In this document: positions 26,040-34,050 of the stretch, piece by piece
Layout of the letters: every line of letters begins with the position of its first letter
Position numbering within the stretch: the first letter of the stretch is position 1
NCBI RefSeq assembly: GCF_003236315.1
Contig: NZ_POTY01000034.1
Coordinates: 1-36,712 of the forward strand
From: Micromonospora craterilacus
Lineage (GTDB): Bacteria > Actinomycetota > Actinomycetes > Mycobacteriales > Micromonosporaceae
Direction of reading: 5' to 3'
DNA length: 36,712 nucleotides
Made by a program: the position numbers and the translations under genes
The notes under the pieces: generated by a model
The model's input: the letters and a program-made list of their open reading frames with translations, nothing else
Told to the model about the DNA's origin: nothing
Database searches by the model: none

Positions 26040-28049
26040 TCACTCCCCCGGCGTCGACTTGGCGATCTGCATCAGGAACTCGATGTTGGTCCGGGACTGC
26101 TTGAGCCGGTCCAGCAGGAGGTCGAGCGCCGCCTGCGAGTCCAGCGAGTGCAGCACCTTGCGGAGCTTGTGCACGATGGCCAGCTCCTCCGGCGCGAGCA
26201 GGATCTCCTCCTTGCGCGTACCGGACGGGTGGATGTCGATGGCCGGGAAGGTCCGCTTGTCGGCGATCTTCCGGTCCAGCTTCAACTCCGCGTTACCGGT
26301 GCCCTTGAACTCCTCGAAGATGACCGTGTCCGCCATGGAACCGGTCTCCACCAGCGCGGTGGCGAGGATGGTCAGCGAGCCGCCGTTCTCGATGTTGCGG
26401 GCCGCGCCGAGGAACCGCTTCGGCGGGTAGAGCGCGGTGGAGTCGATACCACCCGACATGATCCGGCCGCTGGCCGGCGCCGCCAGGTTGTACGACCGAC
26501 CCAGCCGGGTCACCGAGTCGAGCAGCACGACCACGTCGTGGCCCAGCTCGACCAGGCGCTTGGCCCGCTCGATCGCCAGCTCGGCGACGGTGGTGTGGTC
26601 CTGCGGCGGACGGTCGAACGTGGCCGCGACGACCTCGCCCTTCACCGACCGCTGCATGTCGGTGACCTCTTCGGGCCGCTCGTCGACCAGCACCACCATC
26701 AGGTGGCACTCCGGGTTGTTGTGCGTGATCGCGTTCGCGATCGCCTGCAGCACCATCGTCTTACCGGCCTTCGGCGGCGAGACGATCAGCGCCCGCTGGC
26801 CCTTGCCGATCGGCATGACCAGGTCGATCACCCGGGTGGTGAGGATGTGCGGCTCGGTCTCCAGCCGCAGCCGATCCTGCGGGTACAGCGGGGTGAGCTT
26901 GTAGAACTCCGGCCGCCGCTTGGCCTCGTCCGGCTCCATCCCGTTGATGGTGTCCAGCCGGACCAGCGGGTTGTACTTGTCGCGCCGCTGCTCGCCGTCG
27001 CGGGCGGCCCGCACCGCGCCGGTGATCGCGTCACCGCGCCGCAGGCCGTACTTCTTGATCTGGGACATCGACACGTACACGTCGTTCGGGCCGGCCAGGT
27101 AGCCGGTGGTCCGGACGAAGGCGTAGTTGTCGAGCACGTCGACGATGCCGGCCACGGGGACGAGCACGTCGTCCTCGCCGACCTGCGGCTCGCGGCCGCC
27201 GTCGCCACCGGACTCGCCGCGCTCGCCCCGGCCCCGCCGGCGGTCCCGGAAGCGGCTGCGCCGGCCGCGCCGGCCACCGCCCTCGCCGTCGTCGTCGCCG
27301 TCGTTGTCCCGGTCGGCACGCTGCGCGTTGTCCCGGTCGGCACGCTGCCCGTTGTCCCGGTCGGCACGCTGCCCACGCTCGCCACGGTCACCGCGCTCGG
27401 CACGCTCGCCGCGCTCGGCACGCTCGCCGCGCTCGGCACGGTCGCCACGCTCGGCACGGTCGCCACGCTCGGCGGCACGCTCACCACGCTCGGCCCGGTC
27501 GCCACGCTCGGCGGCACGCTCACCGCGCTCGGCGCGCTCACCGCGCTCGGCACGGTCGGCGGCCCGCTCGGCCCGTTCACCGCGGTCGCGGCCGGTCCGG
27601 CCCTCGGCCCGCTCGCCGGCTTCGGCAGCGGCCTCCTCGGCCCGGGGCTCCGCCACGGCGGCCCGGCTGCGCCGGGTCCGGGTACGGCCCTCGGCCTCCA
27701 CGCTCGCCGCTGGCTGCTCGGCACGCCGCTCGGCCTCCGGCCGCTCGCCCGCCTCGCGTACCTCCGCGTGGACCTCCTCGCGAACCGGGGCGGCGGCCGC
27801 CGCGACCTCGGCCCGTGGTCGAGGGGCCCCGGCAGCGCCGCCCTGCCGCTCGGTGATCGCGCTGATCAGCTCACCCTTGCGCATGCGAGCCGTGCCCGAG
27901 ATGCCGAGCGACGCGGCCAGGCTCTGCAGCTCCGGCAGCAGCATCGCCGACAGGCCCGTGCCGCTGCGCCTGCGGCGGGCAGGGGCAGCTGTGGTGGCAT
28001 CGCCAGCGACGTTGGAAACATCCGACGTCACGTCGGTGGTGTCGCTCAA
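26040..28049 (-). CDS. rho: Transcription termination factor Rho with long Arg-rich insert
   Basis: Hexameric RNA helicase that terminates transcription; 669 aa versus about 420 in E. coli. The N-terminal Rho_N helical domain (about 33-70) is followed by a low-complexity insert (about 72-295), then the cold-shock RNA-binding domain (VPVAGIVDVLDNYAFVRTTGY), and the ATPase domain with P-loop SPPKAGKT (424-431), Walker B VVVLLDSVTR and the Q-loop region MSGGIDSTALYPPKRFLGAARN. The insert has many RAERGE/RAERGD units and three QRADRDN units. Arg-rich inserts are known in actinobacterial Rho. The start is TTG at 28049, supported by GGGAAGGAA 5-6 nt upstream. A long leader precedes it. Confidence 0.96.
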   Translation of the reverse strand: MSDTTDVTSDVSNVAGDATTAAPARRRRSGTGLSAMLLPELQSLAASLGISGTARMRKGELISAITERQGGAAGAPRPRAEVAAAAAPVREEVHAEVREAGERPEAERRAEQPAASVEAEGRTRTRRSRAAVAEPRAEEAAAEAGERAEGRTGRDRGERAERAADRAERGERAERGERAAERGDRAERGERAAERGDRAERGDRAERGERAERGERAERGDRGERGQRADRDNGQRADRDNAQRADRDNDGDDDGEGGGRRGRRSRFRDRRRGRGERGESGGDGGREPQVGEDDVLVPVAGIVDVLDNYAFVRTTGYLAGPNDVYVSMSQIKKYGLRRGDAITGAVRAARDGEQRRDKYNPLVRLDTINGMEPDEAKRRPEFYKLTPLYPQDRLRLETEPHILTTRVIDLVMPIGKGQRALIVSPPKAGKTMVLQAIANAITHNNPECHLMVVLVDERPEEVTDMQRSVKGEVVAATFDRPPQDHTTVAELAIERAKRLVELGHDVVVLLDSVTRLGRSYNLAAPASGRIMSGGIDSTALYPPKRFLGAARNIENGGSLTILATALVETGSMADTVIFEEFKGTGNAELKLDRKIADKRTFPAIDIHPSGTRKEEILLAPEELAIVHKLRKVLHSLDSQAALDLLLDRLKQSRTNIEFLMQIAKSTPGE
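27303..27374 (-). repeat. Three 24-bp tandem repeats in rho
   Basis: Codons for (G/A)QRADRDN repeat three times with a 24-bp period, corresponding to Rho residues 226-249. DNA copies are nearly identical, which suggests recent slippage expansion. They directly adjoin the RAERGE repeats. Confidence 0.8.
27375..27602 (-). repeat. RAERGE/RAERGD low-complexity repeats in rho
   Basis: Rho residues about 150-225 are built from RAERGE, RAERGD and RAAERGD units, 18- and 21-bp periods in the DNA. The peptide is alternately charged (Arg/Glu/Asp) and probably disordered. The repeat creates a long open frame on the opposite strand that is not a gene. Confidence 0.8.
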
Positions 28050-28345
28050 TGGATTCCTTCCCTCGATAGGCCGGGACTGCCCGGAATCGACAAACAGGTG
28101 GCCGGGCGGCCTCGGTGCACCCGCCTCGCATGACGCTTTGCGGGAGTCTGTGACACAGCAGCCGGTCGGTTGCCCGACCCACCAGGGGAGCCGGTGAGCG
28201 GGTTTCGCCGTCTGCGGCGACCGGTGAAGACTGCGGTGCGGCGTGGGCCTAGGCAGGGGTGACGGGCTTACCGCCGAAAGCTTCGGGGGTGCGCCGACCC
28301 GCAGGAGATCGCATGCTTCGCGGCTGTGCTAAGTCTAGAGCGTAA
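28050..28345 (-). promoter_or_regulatory. Long leader of rho with possible 21-codon upstream reading frame
   Basis: Nearly 300 bp separate thrB from rho. A -10-like TAGACT (minus strand, 28332-28337) lies just after the thrB stop, which would give a leader of about 275 nt. Within it, an ATG at 28314 opens a 21-codon frame ending in TAG at 28249 (peptide starts MRSPAGRRTPEAF). Its ribosome-binding site is weak (GAAG). Rho genes are autoregulated through their leaders in other bacteria, so a regulatory role is plausible, but nothing here proves it. Confidence 0.35.
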
Positions 28346-29290
28346 TCAACTCTTCCGACCTGCGGCAACAGGGTCCCGCTCCGCGTGTCCGAGTCTACCC
28401 CGCTCGACCTGTGCGCCGCTTACGTCTATCGGCAACCGCAGAACTTCCCAATCTGTTCCCGCGTTGAAGCCTTCGGGCAGGTCAGACAGGGCGAGCACGG
28501 TCGGGCCGGCCCCACTGACCACGGCCGCCACACCGGCCTCACGCAGCTCACCGACCAGCGCCGCCGTGCCGGGCATCGAGGGCGCGCGGTAATCCTGGTG
28601 CAGCCGGTCGACGGTGGCCGGCAGCAACAGCGCCGGCTGCGCGGTCAGCGCGTGCACCAGCAATGCCGACCGGCCCGCGTTGAACGCGGCGTCGCCGTGC
28701 GGCACGGTCGCCGGCAGTGCCGCACGGGCGGACGCGGTCAGGCCGCGCTCGGCGGGTACGAAGACCGTCGGGCGTACGCCGTCGGCCACCGGCAGCGCCA
28801 CCGCCCGCGCGCCGGAGGGTCCCGTCCAGGCCACCGTGAAGCCGCCGAGCAGGCAGGGCGCGACATTGTCCGGATGCCCCTCGAGCTGCGCGGCCAGCCG
28901 CAGTGCGGCAGCGGCGTCGAGCCGGTGCTCCCCGTCGGTCACCAGCGCCCGGGCCAGCAGCACGCCGGCCACGATCGCCGCCGAGGAGGACCCGAGCCCC
29001 CGGGCCTGCGGGATGCGGTTCACGCACTCCACCGCCAGCCCCGGCGGCTGCCCGCCGAGCACGTCGAAGGTCGCCCGCATGGCGCGTACCACCAGGTGCC
29101 CGTCGTCGACCGGCAGGTCGCCGGCGCCCTCCCCGGTCACCGACACCGTGACCTCGCCGGACGTCACCTCGGCGGCCACGTCGTCGTAGAGCGCTAGGGC
29201 GAGTCCCAGGGCGTCGAAGCCGGGGCCAAGGTTCGCACTGGTGGCGGGGACCCGGACCCGGACCGGGCCGGCGGCGAATGTGGTCGGCAC
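28346..29290 (-). CDS. thrB: Homoserine kinase
   Basis: GHMP-family kinase phosphorylating L-homoserine on the way to threonine; 314 aa. Motifs are VRVPATSANLGPGFDALGLAL (N-terminal GHMP motif 1), the ATP-binding QARGLGSSSAAIVAG (motif 2), and the C-terminal GAVVSGAGPTVLAL-like motif 3. The GTG at 29290 stands 6 nt after a TAGCAT box, so the mRNA is likely leaderless. Actinobacteria usually have hom-thrC-thrB together; here the gene upstream is an MFS transporter, so hom and thrC must be elsewhere or outside the window. Confidence 0.93.
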   Translation of the reverse strand: MPTTFAAGPVRVRVPATSANLGPGFDALGLALALYDDVAAEVTSGEVTVSVTGEGAGDLPVDDGHLVVRAMRATFDVLGGQPPGLAVECVNRIPQARGLGSSSAAIVAGVLLARALVTDGEHRLDAAAALRLAAQLEGHPDNVAPCLLGGFTVAWTGPSGARAVALPVADGVRPTVFVPAERGLTASARAALPATVPHGDAAFNAGRSALLVHALTAQPALLLPATVDRLHQDYRAPSMPGTAALVGELREAGVAAVVSGAGPTVLALSDLPEGFNAGTDWEVLRLPIDVSGAQVERGRLGHAERDPVAAGRKS

Positions 29291-29296
29291 GGGCCC

Positions 29297-29302
29297 ATGC
29301 TA
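29297..29302 (-). promoter_or_regulatory. Putative leaderless promoter (-10 box) of thrB
   Basis: TAGCAT on the minus strand, followed by six bases (GGGCCC) and then the GTG start. Spacing would put the transcript start at the G of GTG. The GGGCCC repeats around it (29291-29315) are GC-rich and could also form structure. No -35 box is recognised. Confidence 0.5.
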
Positions 29303-29371
29303 GGGCCCGGGCCCGGCCGCGCGGACCACCGCCCTTCTCCTGGGACGGCGCAGGGCCGCAACGGCGGGCGG

Positions 29372-30604
29372 CTACGGCACCGTGGTGCCCTGCGGCGCGG
29401 CGGCCGGCGTGGTGAGCGAGAGCCGCCGGGTGGCGATCCGCCAACCGACCGCGTAGGTCAGCGTGACCAGGCCGCAGCCGGCCAGCACGACCCGCACGTC
29501 CACCACGTCCACCACCGCCGCCACCACCAGCTGGCTGACGGAGATCGCCAGGGTCGCCAGCATCATGTCGGTGGCGAAGACCCGGCCCCGCAACCGGTCC
29601 GGCACCTCGCCCTGCAACGCGAAGTTCGACATCACCCAGTTGCTGCCGCCGGCGAAGTGCGCCACGAAGACCAGCACCAGCACCAGCGGGAACCAGGACA
29701 CCACCGAGGTGCCGAGGTAGGCCAGCCCGTAGGCCGACATGGACAGTGCCAGTCCCGGCAGCAGCCAGGCCCGGTTGGTCAGCACCCGGCGCATCAGGAT
29801 CGGGCCGACCAGTGCGCCCGCGCCGCGTACCGCGAACAGCAGGCCGGCACTGAGCGGGCCCGCGGCGAGCAACGGGAAGACGGTCAGCACGCCGTTGCCC
29901 AGGCCGACCGCCGACTTCACCGTCACCAGCGCCAGCACCCGCGGGCGGTGCCCGATGTAGCTCAGCGCCTCACGGAGGGCCGTCCAGGTCTGCGGCGGCG
30001 CGGCACCCCGCTCGCGTGGGGCCTGCAACGGCCGACGGATGAACGTGGCCAGGCCCGCGGCGACCACCAGGCCCACCGCACCGACCCAGAAGCAGACGTA
30101 CGGCCCGGCGGCGGCGTCGAGCATGCCGCCGAGCGACGCGCCGACGATGGTCATCGTGCCCCAGGCCGACCCGGCCACCGCGTTGCCCGCCGCCAGTTCC
30201 TCCGGGTCGAGCACGTTCGGCAGGGCGGCCTGCGCCGCCGGCGAGTAGAACGCCTTGGCCACCGCGACCACGCCGATGCCCAGCAGCGCCAACCAGGCCG
30301 TGCCGGCGCTGCGTACGCCGAGCAGCAGCAGGACGCCGACCAGCGCCGCGACGTTCGCGATGATCATGATCTTGCGGCGGTCGAACCGATCCGCGATGGT
30401 GCCGGTGTACGGCAGCAGCAGCGCCACGACGCCGGTGTCCACGGCGAGCACCAGGCCACCCCACACCCCGCTGCCGGTCAGCTTCGGCAGCAGCACGAGC
30501 AGCGGCACCATGACGAACCAGTCGGCGCCGAAGACCACCAGCTCGGCCAGGAAGAGATTGCGGAAGTTCCGGTTGCGGGTGAGGACCGAGAGGGTGGACG
30601 CCAC
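29372..30604 (-). CDS. Major facilitator superfamily transporter
   Basis: Membrane transporter of about 410 aa with around 12 predicted helices, of the enterobactin-exporter/drug-proton antiporter (MFS_3) type. The loop 2-3 motif is TIADRFDRRKIMIIAN, and a related GEVPDRLRGRVFA lies in the second half. The substrate cannot be told. I place the start at GTG 30604: it follows a TAGGGT box (30612-30617) by 7 nt and gives a short cytoplasmic N-terminus (ASTLSVLTRNRNFRNLFLAE). In-frame ATG at 30685 and GTG at 30706 would add an Arg-rich leader, and the latter lies inside the hairpin that ends the RND gene. Confidence 0.85.
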   Translation of the reverse strand: MASTLSVLTRNRNFRNLFLAELVVFGADWFVMVPLLVLLPKLTGSGVWGGLVLAVDTGVVALLLPYTGTIADRFDRRKIMIIANVAALVGVLLLLGVRSAGTAWLALLGIGVVAVAKAFYSPAAQAALPNVLDPEELAAGNAVAGSAWGTMTIVGASLGGMLDAAAGPYVCFWVGAVGLVVAAGLATFIRRPLQAPRERGAAPPQTWTALREALSYIGHRPRVLALVTVKSAVGLGNGVLTVFPLLAAGPLSAGLLFAVRGAGALVGPILMRRVLTNRAWLLPGLALSMSAYGLAYLGTSVVSWFPLVLVLVFVAHFAGGSNWVMSNFALQGEVPDRLRGRVFATDMMLATLAISVSQLVVAAVVDVVDVRVVLAGCGLVTLTYAVGWRIATRRLSLTTPAAAPQGTTVP

Positions 30605-30611
30605 GAGGCGG

Positions 30612-30617
30612 ACCCTA
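30612..30617 (-). promoter_or_regulatory. Putative leaderless promoter (-10 box) of the MFS gene
   Basis: TAGGGT on the minus strand, 7 nt before the GTG at 30604. If real, it fixes the start of the MFS protein and rules out the longer versions. Confidence 0.45.
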
Positions 30618-30689
30618 CCCGGCCGTTCTCGGCGGTTGAGTCGCAGCGCGGACAGCGCCGCCGACGCGCGGACGGGCTCCCGCATTGGC

Positions 30690-30728
30690 CGGGCCCCCTG
30701 CGGCACCGGTCGGCGTCACAGGGGGCCC
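30690..30728 (-). terminator. Hairpin terminator after the RND permease gene
   Basis: GGGCCCCCTG (30690-30699) and CAGGGGGCCC (30719-30728) are perfect 10-bp arms around an 18-nt loop, 13 bp past the stop of the RND gene. On the minus strand the element begins GGAAGGGCCCC, the same core as in the repeat at the left end of the window. Confidence 0.65.
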
Positions 30729-30741
30729 TTCCGTAGTCCGA

Positions 30742-33700
30742 CTACTCGGTGGGCGGGAACGGCGAGTTGCGGCTCTTCGGCAGCCGGAGCACCTCGAACT
30801 GGTCGGTGCCGTCGATCAGCGCGCCGGAGGGCGCCGCCGGCACCGGCCGGCTCGCCGGCTTCCGGTCCTCGGCCGCCGTCGCACCCACCGCGGCACCCAC
30901 CGGAACCCGCTCGGCCGCGTCCAGCCCCCGGCCGTCGAGGCTCGCCGCACCGGGGGCCGGCTGCCCGCCGGCCGGCGCGCCACCGGAGCGACCCCGGCGC
31001 ACCGCGCGCAGCGACTCCTTGGTGTCCTCCACCATCGCGTACAGCGTGGGCACCAGGATCAGCGTGAGCAGGGTGGAGCTGAGCAGCCCGCCGATCACCA
31101 CGATCGCCAACGGCCGGGAGATGAAGCCGCCCTCACCGGTGAGCCCGAAGGCCATCGGCATCAGCGCGAAGATGGTGGCGATCGCGGTCATCAGGATCGG
31201 GCGCAGCCGGTGCCGCCCGCCCTCGACCACCGCCTCCCGCACGCCGAGCCCCTGGGCCCGGTACTGGTTGACCAGGTCCAGCAGCACGATGGCGTTGGTC
31301 ACCACGATGCCGACCAGCATGAGCACGCCGATCAGCGCCGGCACGCTCAGCGCGGTGCCGCTGACCAGCAGCAGGGCGACCGCGCCGGTGGCCGCGAACG
31401 GAACGGAGACCAGCAGGATCAGTGCCTGGACCACGCTGCGGAACGTCGCCATCATGATCAGGAACACGATCGCGATCGCGGCCAGCACGGCCAGGCCCAG
31501 GTCGGCGAAGGTGTCCCGCTGCTCGGCGCTGACGCCACCGAGGGTCAGCGTGGCACCCGGTACGTCGATCGCGTCGAGCCGGCTCTGCAGCTCCGTGCTG
31601 ATCGCGCCGAGGTCGGAGCCGGTGACCGTGCCGGTCACCGAGACGCTGCGCTCACCGTCGATCCGCCGGACCTGCTGCGGCCCCTCGGCCTGCGTGACGT
31701 CGGCGATGTCGTCCAGCTTCACCGGGCCGACCGGGAGCGCGCGCAGCTCCTCGACCGTCACCGGCGGCTTCGCCGACAGCCGCAGCACCACGTCCCGGGC
31801 ACCGCCGTCGAGGCTCACCTGGCCCAGTGGCGTACCGCGGAACGCCTGCGCGACCAGCTGCCCGACCGCGACCTCGGTGAGCCCGGCCCGGCTGGCGGCG
31901 ACCCGGTCCACGGTCACGTCGACGCGCGGCACCCGGTCGGCCAGCGTGGTCGAGACGTCCTCGACGCCCCCGATGCCGGCCAGCGCCGCCTCGGCCTGCG
32001 CGGCGGCACGCGCCAGCACCTCCGGGTCGGCGGCCCGGACCACCACGGCCAGCTCGTTGGCGGAGGCGCCGCCCCGCCCGGCCGGGAAGGTGATCTCGCC
32101 GGCCGCCGGGCCGAGCACCCCGAACCGCTCCCGCAGGATGTCGCGCATCTGCTTGGCGTCGGTGTCGCCGCCGAGCCGCAGCGAGTAGCTGGCCACGTTG
32201 TTGCCGGCGGTGCCGGCCCAGGGCGAGTTCCCACCCCCGGCGGTGACCTGGTACGACGCCACGCCCGGCGTACTGGCCAGCACCGACTCGACCTCCCGGG
32301 CCGCCGCGTCGGTGCCGGCCAGCCCGGTGCCCACCGGCAGCTCCTGCCGGATGTTGAGGGTGTCCTGGCCGGAGTCGTCCAGGAAGTTGGTCTCCAACTG
32401 GCGGGCCAGGCCGAAGGTGCCGAGCAGCACCAGCAGACCCGCCGCCAGGGTCGCCCAGCGGTACGCCCGCCGGCCGGTGGCGAACCGGATGACCGGCAGG
32501 TACGCCCGCTGCAACGGGCTGCGCAGCTCGCGCTGCTCGGCGGCCTGGCGGATCGCGGCGCCGTCAGCCCCCGCCACCGGCTTGAGGAACCAGTACGCGA
32601 GCACCGGGACCACCGTCAGCGAGACCAGCAGCGAGGCGAGCAGCGCCACGGTGACGGTGATCGCGAACGGCGCGAACAACTGCCCCACGAAGCCGCCGAC
32701 CAGCGCGATCGGGGCGAAGACGGCCACCGTGGTCAGCGTGGACGCGGTGACCGCCCCGGCCACCTCGCGGACGGCGGTGAGGATCGCCTCCCGCTTCGGC
32801 TCGCCGTAGGTCAGATGGCGCTTGATGTTCTCCAGCACCACGATCGAGTCGTCCACCACCCGGCCGACCGCGACCGTCAACGCGCCGAGCGTGAGCAGGT
32901 TGAGCGAGTAGTCGCCGATCCACAGTGCGAGCAGCGCGACCACCACCGACAGCGGGATGGAGACCGCGGTGACCACCGTGGAGCGCACCGACAGCAGGAA
33001 CACCAGGATGACCACCACGGCCATGATCAGACCCAGCAGGCCCTCGGTGCTCAGCGTCTCGATGGACTTCTCCACGAACGGGGCCTGGTCGAGCACGACG
33101 GTCAGCTCGGCACCGGTGGCGGCCCGCAGGTCGGCGAGCCGGTCCCGGACGGCGTGCGAGATCTCCACCGCGTTGCCGCCCGGATCCGCGGTGACCGCGA
33201 TGCCCAGGCTCTCCAGGCCGTTCGTACGGGTGATCGCGGTGGCCGGGGCGAGCTGCTCCTCGACCGTGGCGACGTCGCCGAGGCGGACCGGTCCGGCCTT
33301 GCCGGCGGGCGGCGCGACGACCACCCCACGCAGCTCGTCCAGAGTGGTCAGCGGGGCACCGACCTGCACCGGCAGCGTCCGCTCGCCGTCGAGCACGGCA
33401 CCGGCCGGCACCGCCACCCCGCTGGCCTTCAGCGCGGTGCCGATCGCCGTCGGCTGCACCTTGGCCTTGGCCAGCTTCGCCGGATCCGGCGTGATCACCA
33501 CGAGGTCGTCCCGGACGCCGGTCAGCTCGGCGCTCCGGACCCCCTCGATCGCCTCCAGCTCGGGCACCACGGTGTCGCGCAGCTTCCCGGCCAGGGCCCG
33601 TTCGTCACCGCCACCGGTCGCGGCCAGCACCACGGCCGGCAGGTCGTCGGTGCTACCCGCGATCACCTGCGGGTCGACGCCCTCGGGCAGCCGGGTGCGG

Positions 33701-34041
33701 TTCAGCGCGGTCTGCATCTTGCTGACCACGTCGTCCAGGTCGGTGCCGAACTCGTACTGCACCTGGATGGTGGTCAAGCCCTCGCGGGAGGTCGAGATCA
33801 CGGTGTCGAGCGCGGGGATGCCCCGCAGGCTGTTCTCGATCGGCTCGGTCACCTGGGACTCGACGACCTCCGGCGCGGCGCCGGGATACGGGGCCACGAT
33901 GAACGCGGCGGGAAACTCCAGCGACGGCAGGAGTTGCTGCTTCAGCGACGGCACGGCGTACGCACCGAACGCCATGGTCACCACCGCGATGAGGGCTACC
34001 AGCCCCCGGTTGGCGAGGCTGAATCTGGCGAGCAGCGACAT
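30742..34041 (-). CDS. RND-family efflux permease (AcrB/SwrC-type)
   Basis: Inner-membrane proton-driven exporter of 1099 aa. It has the N-terminal RFSLANRGLVALIAVVTMAFGAYAVPSLKQQLLPSLEFP, periplasm-type porter domains, and the TM4 proton relay VVDDSIVVLENI with Asp397 and Asp398, plus a second half with LMLVGIVVTNAIVLLDLVN. This is the HAE1 class, in Gram-positives related to SwrC/YerP, which exports amphiphiles without an outer-membrane partner. The tail beyond about residue 1010 is a cytoplasmic Pro/Ala/Gly-rich extension of roughly 80 residues. ATG at 34041 is 9 bp after the ABC stop, with GGAG overlapping that stop, so both are in one operon. Confidence 0.93.
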   Translation of the reverse strand: MSLLARFSLANRGLVALIAVVTMAFGAYAVPSLKQQLLPSLEFPAAFIVAPYPGAAPEVVESQVTEPIENSLRGIPALDTVISTSREGLTTIQVQYEFGTDLDDVVSKMQTALNRTRLPEGVDPQVIAGSTDDLPAVVLAATGGGDERALAGKLRDTVVPELEAIEGVRSAELTGVRDDLVVITPDPAKLAKAKVQPTAIGTALKASGVAVPAGAVLDGERTLPVQVGAPLTTLDELRGVVVAPPAGKAGPVRLGDVATVEEQLAPATAITRTNGLESLGIAVTADPGGNAVEISHAVRDRLADLRAATGAELTVVLDQAPFVEKSIETLSTEGLLGLIMAVVVILVFLLSVRSTVVTAVSIPLSVVVALLALWIGDYSLNLLTLGALTVAVGRVVDDSIVVLENIKRHLTYGEPKREAILTAVREVAGAVTASTLTTVAVFAPIALVGGFVGQLFAPFAITVTVALLASLLVSLTVVPVLAYWFLKPVAGADGAAIRQAAEQRELRSPLQRAYLPVIRFATGRRAYRWATLAAGLLVLLGTFGLARQLETNFLDDSGQDTLNIRQELPVGTGLAGTDAAAREVESVLASTPGVASYQVTAGGGNSPWAGTAGNNVASYSLRLGGDTDAKQMRDILRERFGVLGPAAGEITFPAGRGGASANELAVVVRAADPEVLARAAAQAEAALAGIGGVEDVSTTLADRVPRVDVTVDRVAASRAGLTEVAVGQLVAQAFRGTPLGQVSLDGGARDVVLRLSAKPPVTVEELRALPVGPVKLDDIADVTQAEGPQQVRRIDGERSVSVTGTVTGSDLGAISTELQSRLDAIDVPGATLTLGGVSAEQRDTFADLGLAVLAAIAIVFLIMMATFRSVVQALILLVSVPFAATGAVALLLVSGTALSVPALIGVLMLVGIVVTNAIVLLDLVNQYRAQGLGVREAVVEGGRHRLRPILMTAIATIFALMPMAFGLTGEGGFISRPLAIVVIGGLLSSTLLTLILVPTLYAMVEDTKESLRAVRRGRSGGAPAGGQPAPGAASLDGRGLDAAERVPVGAAVGATAAEDRKPASRPVPAAPSGALIDGTDQFEVLRLPKSRNSPFPPTE

Positions 34042-34050
34042 CGGCGAGGC

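Noticed and set aside
26019..28133. 704-codon open frame on the plus strand opposite rho
   Set aside because: It is a by-product of the high-GC, repeat-rich rho sequence. The peptide is low complexity (GTLAALGTL repeats), with no family resemblance, and rho on the other strand is certain.
30605..30706. N-terminal extension of the MFS protein from GTG 30706 or ATG 30685
   Set aside because: The extension is Arg-rich and non-membrane, its first start lies inside the RND terminator hairpin, and a -10-like box sits just before the GTG at 30604.
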